Assembly: GCF_001037465.1 (NCBI RefSeq)
Contig: NZ_LFCV01000087.1
Location: forward strand, 1-64,000
Direction: 5' to 3'
Source: Xenorhabdus khoisanae
GTDB lineage: Bacteria > Pseudomonadota > Gammaproteobacteria > Enterobacterales > Enterobacteriaceae
Length of the DNA: 64,000 nucleotides
Shown: positions 29,488-38,027 of the stretch, piece after piece
How positions within the stretch are numbered: position 1 is the stretch's first letter
Layout of the letters: each line of letters opens with the position of its first letter
The notes under the pieces: generated by a model
Database searches by the model: none
What the model saw: the letters and a program-made list of their open reading frames with translations, nothing else
What the model was told of the DNA's origin: nothing
Program-made: the position numbers and the translations under genes

Positions 29488-32400
29488 ATGGTAACTGAAA
29501 TGAAGAAGCGATATAGAATACCTCGAAGTGCTTTGACTGCCGCACGTTTATCCATCAAAACCCAACCCCGTATACTTCACTACGCTATCGCCTGCTGTCT
29601 GGCTGCTGCCAGCGCAGGAGCTTATGCGGAAGACTATGTTGAGAAAGGGAAAATAGGTGATCCGGCGAGTTGGCGTACCAGTGAGTTTTTGAAGGGATGG
29701 GGGCTTGGTGCTATTCATGCTGACGAAGCTTATGCCAGAGGCTATACCGGTAAGGGAATCAAACTGGGGATATTTGATCAGGTGGTTTATGCCAAACACC
29801 CTGAGTTCGCAGGAAAAGATAAGGTTATCAACCTGACGACTTCTGGAATACGTGAGTATACCGATCCCTACATTAATGTTAATAAAGGCGACAAATTCAC
29901 TTATGACGGCACACCAACCGTAGGTAAGAACAAAAAGCTAGGGGCGCATGGTGTTCATGTTGCGGGCACTGCGGCAGCCAATCGGGATGGCAAAGAAATG
30001 CATGGCGTAGCCTATAACGCCCAAATAATCGGTGCTGATAACGGTGATCCCGGCCCGGAAGATGGCATCATCTTAGGCAATGATGGCGGTGTTTATCAGG
30101 CAGGCTGGAATGCGTTGATAAACAGTGGGGCTCGCATCATTAACAACAGTTGGGGTATTGGTATTGATGCAGATCTTGAGAAAGCCGGGAAATACCCGAA
30201 TGGGCCTCATTTTACTTTGGCAGAAGCCCAGAAACAGTTTGATGAAATCAAACCCATTTTGGGTACAAAACCCGGCGGTGCATATCAGGGAGCCATTGAT
30301 GCGGCACGCAGTGGGATTGTGACAATTTTTGCTGCCGGTAATAGCTATAACTACACACATCCAGATGCCATCGCCGGCTTGGCGTGGTTTGTCCCTGACA
30401 TCGCCCCAAACTGGTTAACGGTTACCAGCTTGCAGAAAGATCCCAATAGTACCAATAGCGAACCTTATACCATCAGCGATTTTGCTTCCCGCTGTGGTTA
30501 TACCGCCAGTCTTTGTGTCAGTGCACCCGGCAGTTATATATATAGTTCAGTTATCACAGGAACAGGGGTGGCCGATTTGAAAAACGGCTACGCCAGTTAC
30601 AGAGGTACTTCAATGGCGGCTCCCCATGCTGGCGGCAGTATCGCCGTATTGATGGAGCGTTTCCCCTATATGACGGGTGCTCAGGTCGCTTCTGTGCTTC
30701 GTACTACAGCGACAGATATGGGAGAAAAGGGGATTGATGAGCTTTACGGTTGGGGATTGATCAACCTCGGTAAAGCAATAAATGGCCCCGGTATGTTCTA
30801 TACCGCAGAAGATATCCCTGAAAAACTCCGCATTCCCGATCCTGACGGAGTCGCTTACGGTAACGGTCAGTTTATTGCTGATATCCCGGGTGCCGGTGCT
30901 GTGCTTGATAAAGGAAAACCCACCGAGCGCATCTGTAATGGTAGTTTGTGTGAATGGGATATATGGAGCAACGATATCAGCGGTCATGGCGGGTTGACTA
31001 AACAGGGTAGCGGTAAGCTTATCCTCAGCGGTAATAATACTTATTCCGGCCCAACCTTGGTCAAACAGGGGTTACTGAACGTCAGCGGTAGTATTTCCTC
31101 AACTGTTTCAGTACAGGAAAGCGGAATTCTTGGCGGAAATGGTACTGTTGGCATGCTCAATGTTCAGAGTGGCGGTACTGTTGCACCGGGTAACTCTATT
31201 GATCTGCTTAAGGTCATTGATCCGCTTAAAGCGATTGATCCGCGTAAGGCTATTGGTACGCTTAAGGCTACTGGTACGCTTAAGGCTACTGAAAAAGTGA
31301 CCTTTGAATCCGGCTCTCATTATGCTGTTGAAATCGCTTCCAATGGACGCAGTGACCGCATTCAGGCTGAAAAAAATGTACAACTCAATGGCGGAAAGGT
31401 TTCTGTTTTCCTTGAAAATAAGGATAACTTGCTTTCCCTTAACGAAGTGCAAAGCTTAGCCGGTCAGCAATACACTATTCTGAGTGCGAAGCAGGACATC
31501 AACGGTCGATTTGATCATGTTGTCCCGAATTATCTCTTCCTTGGCACTAGCTTGTCTTATCAACCCAGTGACGTCACTCTCCATGTCGGACGCAATGACA
31601 CTGCTTTCGCGGCGGTGACTAAGACACAGAATGAACGTGCAATAGCTGTGGCTGCTGATACCCTCGGTGCTGGCAACCCGGTTTACGAAAGTCTTCTGAC
31701 CAGTACTTCTGCGGGGCAAGCCAGACATGCCATTCGTCAGCTTGATGGGCAAGTTCATGCTGATATTGCTTCCTTGTTGGTTAATGATAGTCGTTATCTG
31801 CGTGATACGCTGAATACTCGATTGAGTCAGGCTGAAGGGCGTTCATCATCGCCTGATATCCGTGGAGATGATAACGGTGCATGGGTGAGACTGCTTGGTG
31901 CATGGAGCCATGCTTCCGGTACACAGAATGCGACGGGCTATCAGGCATCCAATTATGGTGTATTCCTGGGCGCGGATGCTCTCATGGATGAATACAGCCG
32001 TCTTGGGATCGCAACAGGTTACACCCGTACTTCTCTGGATGGTGGTAACAGTGCCACTGCTGACAGCAATAACTATCACCTTGCGCTTTACGGTGATCGC
32101 CAGTTTGGTGATTTAACTCTGCGTACCAATGGTGGGTTCACTTGGCACCGTATTGATACCAAACGCTCTGTTAGCTACGGCAGTCAGTATGACCGTGAAG
32201 AGGCGAAATACAATGGCCGGACAGCGCAGCTGTCTGCGGAATTGGCTTATCATCTGCCAGCGGGCGCGGTGAATCTGGAACCTTTCGTTAATCTGGCTTA
32301 TGTTAATTTCCGCAATGAAGGTATTAACGAAAACGGCGGTGCTGCTGCACTCCACGGCAATAAACAACATACCGAAGCAACAATCTCTACACTGGGATTG

Positions 32401-32694
32401 CGTGCTAACCATAACTGGCAGACTTCATGGGGTTCTTCAATTGCCCTGAATGGAGAATTAGGCTGGCAGCATCAATACGGTGAACGTGAACGCGCTACAG
32501 GACTGGCATTCCGTGGTAGTAACACGACTTTTGTGACCCGTAGTGTTCCGGTTTCCCGTGACGGCGTGGTGTTGAAAGCGAATGCGGAAATGAGTGCAAG
32601 TGATAATGTGTCATTTACGCTCGGCTATAGCGGATTGTTGTCCGGCAGCCATCAGGACAATAGCATGAACGTGGGTTTTAAATGGCAATTCTGA
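29488..32694 (+). CDS. Subtilisin-type (S8) serine protease autotransporter
   Basis: The 1068-residue type Va autotransporter has an extended signal region ending near ASAGAYA, then a subtilase passenger. The triad is Asp97 (LGIFDQ), His154 (HGVHVAG) and Ser375 (GTSMAAPH), with oxyanion Asn285 (AAGNS). A beta-helix follows with a passenger-associated repeat (LTKQGSGKLILSGNNTYSG, about 502-520). The C-terminal beta-barrel of about 280 residues ends in the usual aromatic (FKWQF). Five 18-bp units at 31201-31290 encode a repeated DPLKAI-type stalk. A second start (MKKRY) lies 12 bp in. It resembles SphB1/Ssp-like proteases; substrate and surface release are not predictable. No neighbour appears to share its transcript. 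Confidence 0.93.
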   Translation: MVTEMKKRYRIPRSALTAARLSIKTQPRILHYAIACCLAAASAGAYAEDYVEKGKIGDPASWRTSEFLKGWGLGAIHADEAYARGYTGKGIKLGIFDQVVYAKHPEFAGKDKVINLTTSGIREYTDPYINVNKGDKFTYDGTPTVGKNKKLGAHGVHVAGTAAANRDGKEMHGVAYNAQIIGADNGDPGPEDGIILGNDGGVYQAGWNALINSGARIINNSWGIGIDADLEKAGKYPNGPHFTLAEAQKQFDEIKPILGTKPGGAYQGAIDAARSGIVTIFAAGNSYNYTHPDAIAGLAWFVPDIAPNWLTVTSLQKDPNSTNSEPYTISDFASRCGYTASLCVSAPGSYIYSSVITGTGVADLKNGYASYRGTSMAAPHAGGSIAVLMERFPYMTGAQVASVLRTTATDMGEKGIDELYGWGLINLGKAINGPGMFYTAEDIPEKLRIPDPDGVAYGNGQFIADIPGAGAVLDKGKPTERICNGSLCEWDIWSNDISGHGGLTKQGSGKLILSGNNTYSGPTLVKQGLLNVSGSISSTVSVQESGILGGNGTVGMLNVQSGGTVAPGNSIDLLKVIDPLKAIDPRKAIGTLKATGTLKATEKVTFESGSHYAVEIASNGRSDRIQAEKNVQLNGGKVSVFLENKDNLLSLNEVQSLAGQQYTILSAKQDINGRFDHVVPNYLFLGTSLSYQPSDVTLHVGRNDTAFAAVTKTQNERAIAVAADTLGAGNPVYESLLTSTSAGQARHAIRQLDGQVHADIASLLVNDSRYLRDTLNTRLSQAEGRSSSPDIRGDDNGAWVRLLGAWSHASGTQNATGYQASNYGVFLGADALMDEYSRLGIATGYTRTSLDGGNSATADSNNYHLALYGDRQFGDLTLRTNGGFTWHRIDTKRSVSYGSQYDREEAKYNGRTAQLSAELAYHLPAGAVNLEPFVNLAYVNFRNEGINENGGAAALHGNKQHTEATISTLGLRANHNWQTSWGSSIALNGELGWQHQYGERERATGLAFRGSNTTFVTRSVPVSRDGVVLKANAEMSASDNVSFTLGYSGLLSGSHQDNSMNVGFKWQF
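31201..31290 (+). repeat. Five 18-bp tandem repeats in the autotransporter passenger
   Basis: Five in-frame 18-bp units (31201, 31219, 31237, 31255, 31273), variants of GATCCGCTTAAAGCGATT, encode hexapeptides such as DPLKAI and GTLKAT. The last two units are identical, suggesting recent expansion. Confidence 0.95.
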
Positions 32695-32716
32695 TGATTC
32701 ATAGAGCATAAAACAA

Positions 32717-32746
32717 GCAGAGCTGGTTATACTGGCTCTGCAATTT
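32717..32746 (+). terminator. Terminator-like hairpin after the autotransporter
   Basis: GCAGAGC (32717-32723) pairs with GCTCTGC (32735-32741) and is followed by AATTT, shortly after the stop at 32694. The T-run is short. Confidence 0.5.
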
Positions 32747-32897
32747 CCATTGTGTATCTGTTAACATAGCTCGCGGCATGATGGTGAGGTCTGGTTATTT
32801 TTTGGCGAAAACGATTATACCAAATCTTCATGCTGTTCAATAACTCCTCACAAAATGTCAACAACACCTAGTACTTAAAAGTTTTACCCGGGGGCAG

Positions 32898-33068
32898 TTG
32901 TTGGCGATTCTAGCTGTTATTACCACTATCATTCTGTATCTTGCGAGTATCAGTGAGTATGATGCTTATCACTGGCTGTTAAATCATAACCCAGTTTCGC
33001 CAGTGGAAATTCAAGTAGTTGTGATAGTTACTATTACATATGTAATCATTTTTACAACAATAAGTTAA
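32898..33068 (+). CDS. Possible small membrane protein upstream of the sodium symporter
   Basis: A 56-codon frame from TTG at 32898 (a second TTG at 32901) ends at TAA 33068, with GGGG a few bases before it. The product has two hydrophobic stretches (AILAVITTIILYLAS, then VVVIVTITYVIIFTTIS) joined by a polar loop. Small membrane partners such as MetS accompany some bacterial SNF-type transporters, but here the gene precedes the transporter and there is no ATG. It could be a remnant of a larger membrane gene; this is a tentative call. Confidence 0.35.
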   Translation: MLAILAVITTIILYLASISEYDAYHWLLNHNPVSPVEIQVVVIVTITYVIIFTTIS

Positions 33069-33159
33069 CAATTATTATGACATACCGTTTATTATCTAAA
33101 GATATTTGGGCATTGGGCCTGGATACATGTGCTGACACTGTATTTATTCGGGGGTTAGC

Positions 33160-34473
33160 ATGAGTCAACAATGGACATCCCGTCTGGGGCACGTATTAGC
33201 AGCAACCGGATCTGCCGTTGGCATTGGTGCCATCTGGAAATTCTCGTATGTTTCAGCAACAAATGGTGGTGGTGCATTTCTGGTTGTATTTTTATTGTTT
33301 AGCTTTGTGATTGGATTAGCGGTTCTGTTAGCTGAGAACATACTGGGAAGCAGTACGGGTGAAGTGGCCGTTAATGCATTTAAAAAATCACTGGGTAAAC
33401 ACTGGGGGTGGGTTGGCTTTATAGGTATATTCAGTTCATGGTGTATCTATAGCTTTTACAGTGTTGTCGGTGGTTGGACTATCGGTTATACGGTGATGGC
33501 AAGTACAGGACAGTTGAATATTACCGATATCTCTCAACTGAAATCTATTTTCACCAATTTCATCAGCAATCCATGGTGGCCGATAATTGCACATCTGGCA
33601 TTTTCAGGACTAACCTGTTTTGTCGTATTATCTGGCGTGCAAAAAGGTTTGGAAAAGTCCGTTAAAGTCATGATGCCACTGTTATTCTTGATCATGATAG
33701 TGTTAATTATTATCGGCATCCGCTTACCTGGCGCTTCAGAAGGGCTAAAATTATTCCTCTACCCAGACTTCAGTAGCTTGACCGGAAAAGGTGTTTTAGA
33801 TGCCTTAGGGTTGGCCTTTTTTTCACTGTCTATCGGTTTGGGGATTCACATTACGTACAGCTCTTATTTACCTAATAACAAAGGTATTGGTAGATCAAGT
33901 ATCTGGGTTGTTATCCTCTCCTGTTTGGTTTGTATATTGGCTGGCCTGATGATTTTTCCTGCTTTGGCGGCGGCTGGCTTAGAACCTAATGCGGGACCCG
34001 GATTAACGTTTATGACGATGCCAATTTATTTCGCCAGTCTTCCCGGTGGTTCAATATTAGCAGTCACTTTCTTTTTATTGTTATTAATGGCTGCACTGAC
34101 TTCAGCAATTTCATTACTTGAACACATTGTTGCTTATGTTCAGACGCGCTTCCAATGGTCACGTCGTAAAGCCAGCTTAATAGTCACGGCATCGATTATG
34201 TTAATGGGGATCCCTGTTTCCTTATCTTTTGGCCCCTTAAGTCACGTTACATTAGGTGGAAAAACCATCTTCGACATGCTGGACTTTGTTACTTCCAATG
34301 TCCTAATGCCATTGTTCGGGATTATCATTTGCCTCGTATTTGGCTGGTCACGCAAGGTCAATGCACTAATACCGGATAATATGTCATCGCGGAACCGTCA
34401 GTGTTTACTGCTTATATGGAGATATGTCGGACCTTTATGTATCGGAGTGATTTTGGTACACGGACTTATTTGA
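33160..34473 (+). CDS. Sodium-dependent SNF/NSS-family transporter
   Basis: The 437-residue neurotransmitter:sodium symporter homologue probably takes up an amino acid with Na+. The N-terminal signature is WTSRLGHVLAATGSAVGIGAIWKF (about 4-27), with the unwound helix-1 GSAVGIGAIWKF at the substrate/Na+ site. A second hallmark is FFSLSIGLGIHITYSSYL in helix 6. About eleven hydrophobic helices fit the bacterial LeuT/MhsT type. CGGGGG precedes the ATG. It stands between the autotransporter and the low-GC toxin-like group, with no evident operon partner except the possible small frame upstream. Confidence 0.9.
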   Translation: MSQQWTSRLGHVLAATGSAVGIGAIWKFSYVSATNGGGAFLVVFLLFSFVIGLAVLLAENILGSSTGEVAVNAFKKSLGKHWGWVGFIGIFSSWCIYSFYSVVGGWTIGYTVMASTGQLNITDISQLKSIFTNFISNPWWPIIAHLAFSGLTCFVVLSGVQKGLEKSVKVMMPLLFLIMIVLIIIGIRLPGASEGLKLFLYPDFSSLTGKGVLDALGLAFFSLSIGLGIHITYSSYLPNNKGIGRSSIWVVILSCLVCILAGLMIFPALAAAGLEPNAGPGLTFMTMPIYFASLPGGSILAVTFFLLLLMAALTSAISLLEHIVAYVQTRFQWSRRKASLIVTASIMLMGIPVSLSFGPLSHVTLGGKTIFDMLDFVTSNVLMPLFGIIICLVFGWSRKVNALIPDNMSSRNRQCLLLIWRYVGPLCIGVILVHGLI

Positions 34474-35027
34474 TTGTGTTAAGTATCATCTTTCATCCGT
34501 TTTTATTTGATAAAGAATGATGCTGCAATTTTGCTGTTACATTTTAGGTAAAAATAATACCCATATATGTTTAACGGGCGAGTTTACCCACCAAAACCGC
34601 CCGTTAGCCATCATCAGAATGCCTGGGTCACGCATTCAATCCGTTGATTTGTACTAAACATCGTATTTAGGTTCAATGAAGGTGATGATGATTTTATCGT
34701 GTATTTCTAAATAGCTGCTCCTAATAGTAGATCACGGAAAAAATCATACAGTATCCCCCTATTCTGGGAATGGACATGGAATGGCAAGAATGTAGCATAA
34801 TTAGGATCAGCTACTTAGAAAAACGTGAATGTAGTGACCACTTTCAACTGACCACTTCAGATAATTGTTTTAATGCAACAGAACCTGTTTTTAAACACAA
34901 TGGAAAAATTGAGCCAGTTTAGTGACTCACTCTTCATTATAAATACATTAAAAAACATTCATTATTTAGCTATGTTTGTGTGTTATGATAGGTTTCTTCT
35001 CTTCCTCAACATAAGAAGAGGTGTCAA
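34474..35027. other. Non-coding AT-rich region before the metzincin group
   Basis: No convincing gene lies here. A 9-bp stem (TAACGGGCG at 34572-34580 with CGCCCGTTA at 34598-34606) could fold but has no T-run. A direct repeat TGACCACTT (34835-34843 and 34849-34857, 14 bp apart) may be a regulator site. The promoter for the downstream genes is expected between about 34.86 and 35.0 kb. Confidence 0.5.
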
Positions 35028-35291
35028 ATGCAACTATCGGTTCACACCTGGATGCAGGAATTACACGAATTACAGGCTTGTTCGACACCTTTGTCTCACC
35101 TTGGCAGTTCACACCAGCATAGCCCGAATTATCTTCGGTGCTTACTCAATTATATTGAACGTACAAAAGACGATAACGCTCGTATTTCACTTGCCACTTG
35201 TTACTTGCTCCGTTCCAGTTTTTACAAAGACCATGAGGTGAAGCCAATAACACAAATTTTTAATAAAATTAAAACGGAGACTTATTTATGA
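35028..35291 (+). CDS. Small uncharacterised protein, coupled to the secreted-protein genes
   Basis: The 87-residue soluble protein is not recognised. It starts MQLSVHTWMQELHELQACST, has no signal peptide or membrane segment, and is His/Leu-rich with scattered cysteines. AAGAAGAGGTG is a good ribosome site just before the ATG. Its TGA overlaps the next ATG (ATGA at 35288-35291), so translation of the secreted protein downstream is probably coupled to it. That argues it is a genuine gene of this group. A regulatory or assembly role is only a guess. Confidence 0.6.
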   Translation: MQLSVHTWMQELHELQACSTPLSHLGSSHQHSPNYLRCLLNYIERTKDDNARISLATCYLLRSSFYKDHEVKPITQIFNKIKTETYL

Positions 35292-35719
35292 ATATCATGA
35301 AAAAAATACTGTCAGGAGTTTTTATTTTATTCACCCTAAGTTTTTTTTCAGCAGCATATGCCCAAATTTATAAAATAAAACCTAACACCAACGAAAAATC
35401 GTCTCAACTTGCGCAAGGAAAAAAATGTACCGCTCAGTCTTCCTACCTCGGTTATGTTGTCTCTGTTGCTATTGGGTATGGAGGTTATAACAAAGGCCCG
35501 AAGATAAAAAATTATATCGCTATTACCGTGGTTGATAAAAATAGAAAAAATCACGAATGGTACTGGTCACAGTATGATGCTAATACAGATGCAGGTAAAT
35601 CCATACAAGCACTGGCGTCATATGCTGCCGCTAGTGGGCAAAAAATTCTTGCTGAGTGCGAGGCGGTCGGAGATCACCAAAATATTAACTCCTTATGGGT
35701 TGGGCCAGATGCTTGGTAA
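35288..35719 (+). CDS. Secreted small protein, B-subunit-like (paralogue 1)
   Basis: The 143-residue precursor has a Sec signal (KKILSGVFILFTLSFFSAAYA) and a mature part of about 118 residues with two cysteines (C47, C124). After C47 come beta-rich GYVVSVAIGYGGYNK and NYIAITVVDK, an amphipathic segment DAGKSIQALASYAAASGQ, a strand KILAECE and the terminal SLWVGPDAW. This order, with one Cys at the mature N-terminus and one just after the helix, parallels cholera/LT B subunits (C9-C86). It is paralogous to the protein at 37489. The match to the AB5 B fold is inference from pattern; a protease inhibitor is the main alternative. Confidence 0.7.
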   Translation: MNIMKKILSGVFILFTLSFFSAAYAQIYKIKPNTNEKSSQLAQGKKCTAQSSYLGYVVSVAIGYGGYNKGPKIKNYIAITVVDKNRKNHEWYWSQYDANTDAGKSIQALASYAAASGQKILAECEAVGDHQNINSLWVGPDAW

Positions 35720-35739
35720 AAGGATAATGGGAGCATATT

Positions 35740-37272
35740 ATGAATTTAATAAAGAAAATATTTATTGCCATAATGGCAATGTTATCATTTTTACCATCTA
35801 TTTTCATGGCATTTGGCCAGCCATTACCCGAAGGTGATCCAAGGCGTTCGGTTGTCGGTTTCTTTTTTGATACAGAAGGTAATGTTTATAATCCCATAAT
35901 GGCTTACGGAAATACAATAAGATATAGACTGCCCGACCCAAATTTATCGATACAATATACATATGACGATTTCCAAGCTGATATTCGGATCGCACCACTT
36001 ATGCGCCGTGCTGCAGCATATTGGAATAATGTGCTGAATCCTTATTTTACTATCAGGGAATTTCAACCGGGGGAACAACCTAATTTTATTCTACAAACTA
36101 TGTTGCCTACTATGCTAGATAGAACCAGGCCTGATTACTATCTTGGATATTTAGACGCAATAACTGCTATGCCTATTTACTATGAATATGATGAGATGAG
36201 ATTTAATTATGGCATTACGTCACCAGGAATATATTTTGTGCCTACCATTGCTGTATCTGACAGGCTTTACGACACTTGGGAAACCACAATGGGGAATGAT
36301 CTTGATTTAAGTGGGTATGCAGAAATTTTTACATATGCGCTTGTACTTCATGAGATGGGTCATGCTTTAGGATTGGGTCATCCTGATGATGTACTCCGGG
36401 GGGTAAACCTTACGAGTACAGATGTTCACCCGATGTTTAGTAGGTTAAATAATTTTGCTGTATACAGAGATTTAGAGAGTAGTGTTCCACAAGCACCAGT
36501 AATGCTTGAATATCCAATTTATTTTTTACTAACTTTGCATCAACAGCTTGATAGGCCATTAAATATTAATAATATTGCTATATCAGAACATGAAAGAAGG
36601 TTGTTATTCAATCAGGTTTCTGGATTTTGTGATCGTTTCAATCAGGTTTCTAGATTTTTTGATCGTTCAAATAATGCAGACTGTGATTATAATATTGTTT
36701 ACCCATTAGCAAAAACAATGGTGCCCATTGTCAGTATATTGCTGAGTAATTCCACGCCTAAGCCAAAACCAAAAGTTAAGATTTGTACAGTTGAACTTAA
36801 AACCACAGACGAGATAGAGCTTATCTTTTATAGTCAGTGGCATACCACCTTCACCCGAAAGGGTGGCTGTCAGGTCAATCTGAGTTTAAAATGCGATGGA
36901 AGTGAAAGCGCCTGTTCCAGCGGAGACTATTCGTCACATAATAAATTCCAATTAATCATACATGATGACCAATCAATCAATGACGAGAAGCTCACCATAA
37001 GTGCTAGAGGTGCAGAAAAAAACGACACAATGTTAAGCATAATAAATTTCTCATCAACTGATAATATGAAATTTGAAAATAAAGGTAGTGGCATAGCCAA
37101 AATTTCATATGTTGATTCAAGCTGTTACTATAGTACAGGCCCCTCTTTCATGGAAATTCAACCAGATCTTGATCGTGCGTTTACCGTAGAAACTAATAAT
37201 GGTTTTTTTAGTGCCTGTACATCACAACCCAAAGTAATAAGCTGGAAAATTGAATACATTACATATGAATAA
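35740..37272 (+). CDS. Secreted metzincin zinc metalloprotease, candidate toxin A subunit
   Basis: The 510-residue protein has a signal peptide ending near SIFMAFG and an N-terminal catalytic domain with the complete metzincin motif HEMGHALGLGH (204-214: His204, Glu205, His208, His214). A Met-turn-like HPMF (Met232) follows. A short loop bounded by C297 and C315 contains arginines and a 30-bp tandem duplication (36607-36666). After the linker STPKPKPKVK (338-347) a Cys-rich beta-type C-terminal domain runs to the end. It lies 20 bp after one B-like gene and about 220 bp before the other. EcxA of E. coli is a known metzincin A subunit of an AB5 toxin; similarity beyond the motif is untested. 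Confidence 0.75.
   Translation: MNLIKKIFIAIMAMLSFLPSIFMAFGQPLPEGDPRRSVVGFFFDTEGNVYNPIMAYGNTIRYRLPDPNLSIQYTYDDFQADIRIAPLMRRAAAYWNNVLNPYFTIREFQPGEQPNFILQTMLPTMLDRTRPDYYLGYLDAITAMPIYYEYDEMRFNYGITSPGIYFVPTIAVSDRLYDTWETTMGNDLDLSGYAEIFTYALVLHEMGHALGLGHPDDVLRGVNLTSTDVHPMFSRLNNFAVYRDLESSVPQAPVMLEYPIYFLLTLHQQLDRPLNINNIAISEHERRLLFNQVSGFCDRFNQVSRFFDRSNNADCDYNIVYPLAKTMVPIVSILLSNSTPKPKPKVKICTVELKTTDEIELIFYSQWHTTFTRKGGCQVNLSLKCDGSESACSSGDYSSHNKFQLIIHDDQSINDEKLTISARGAEKNDTMLSIINFSSTDNMKFENKGSGIAKISYVDSSCYYSTGPSFMEIQPDLDRAFTVETNNGFFSACTSQPKVISWKIEYITYE
36607..36666 (+). repeat. 30-bp tandem duplication in the metzincin gene
   Basis: Two adjacent 30-bp copies (36607-36636, 36637-36666) differ at two positions and encode FNQVSGFCDR and FNQVSRFFDR. 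The second copy has lost the cysteine. It lies in the loop between C297 and C315. Confidence 0.95.
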
Positions 37273-37488
37273 ATTAACTAAAACTGGCAAGAACATAATA
37301 ATTATAGCTGGAAATTTTTATCGAAGTAAAAACTTTATGAATAAAATTTTCAGGATCCGAGAATACTTTGTATCAAGAGTTGGTTAGACGAAGCGACAGT
37401 TCTAAACAGCTTGTCATAATAGTGAGACTCTTATATTTCTTATTTCTCTGTATGTGAATACACATTAATTAAAAAGGAATGAATTGCT

Positions 37489-37881
37489 ATGAAATCAATT
37501 TATTTGTTCGTATTATTTTGTTTTTTTGCTTGCAGTGTGTCAGCGGAGGGGAATGGTGACAAGATAACTGGCAGCCAATTAAAGCCAAATATCTCCGTTC
37601 CTACAGGTAAGAATGATGCAATAAACTGCAATGAATCCATTACAGGCTATATTATTTCCGTTTCCACAGGATATGAGGGAAATAAAAATCGGTTGGCCTT
37701 TACAATTAAAAATAAAAGTGGTCAGAGCTGGTTTTGGGCAGCTCATCTAAACAATACTGATGCAGGAAAATCCCTGCTTTCAACGGCAATTTTTGCTGCT
37801 TCTAGTGGCCAAAAAATTTATGCCGAATGCGATAATAATCACTATATTACATCTCTGTGGGTTGGGCCGGATGCGTGGTGA
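37489..37881 (+). CDS. Secreted small protein, B-subunit-like (paralogue 2)
   Basis: The 130-residue precursor has a signal peptide (ending near SVSA) and, like its paralogue at 35288, two mature cysteines (C47, C114). Shared blocks are GY-hydrophobic-SV, NTDAGKS, A-SSGQKI-AEC and the identical C-terminus SLWVGPDAW. The stretch RLAFTIKNKSGQSWFW resembles the central strands of CT/LT B subunits. AAAAAGGA precedes the ATG. It probably has its own promoter in the 216-bp gap after the metzincin gene. Two B-like genes around one A-like gene suggest a mixed or alternative pentamer; this is inference. Confidence 0.7.
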   Translation: MKSIYLFVLFCFFACSVSAEGNGDKITGSQLKPNISVPTGKNDAINCNESITGYIISVSTGYEGNKNRLAFTIKNKSGQSWFWAAHLNNTDAGKSLLSTAIFAASSGQKIYAECDNNHYITSLWVGPDAW

Positions 37882-38027
37882 TTCGGTTCTGTCGCATTAG
37901 TGAAGAAAGCTCGAGGATAAGGCATTAGAATACTTAGATGACTGAGCCCTGATATGTGGTGACGAAACACTGCGTTATGAAAACAAAAAGCAGTTGTTAA
38001 AACATATAGGATGTCGATGAGGCGTTT

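Noticed and set aside
34572-34606. Rho-independent terminator after the symporter gene
   Set aside because: A 9-bp stem is present but the loop is long and no T-run follows; kept only as a possible structure.
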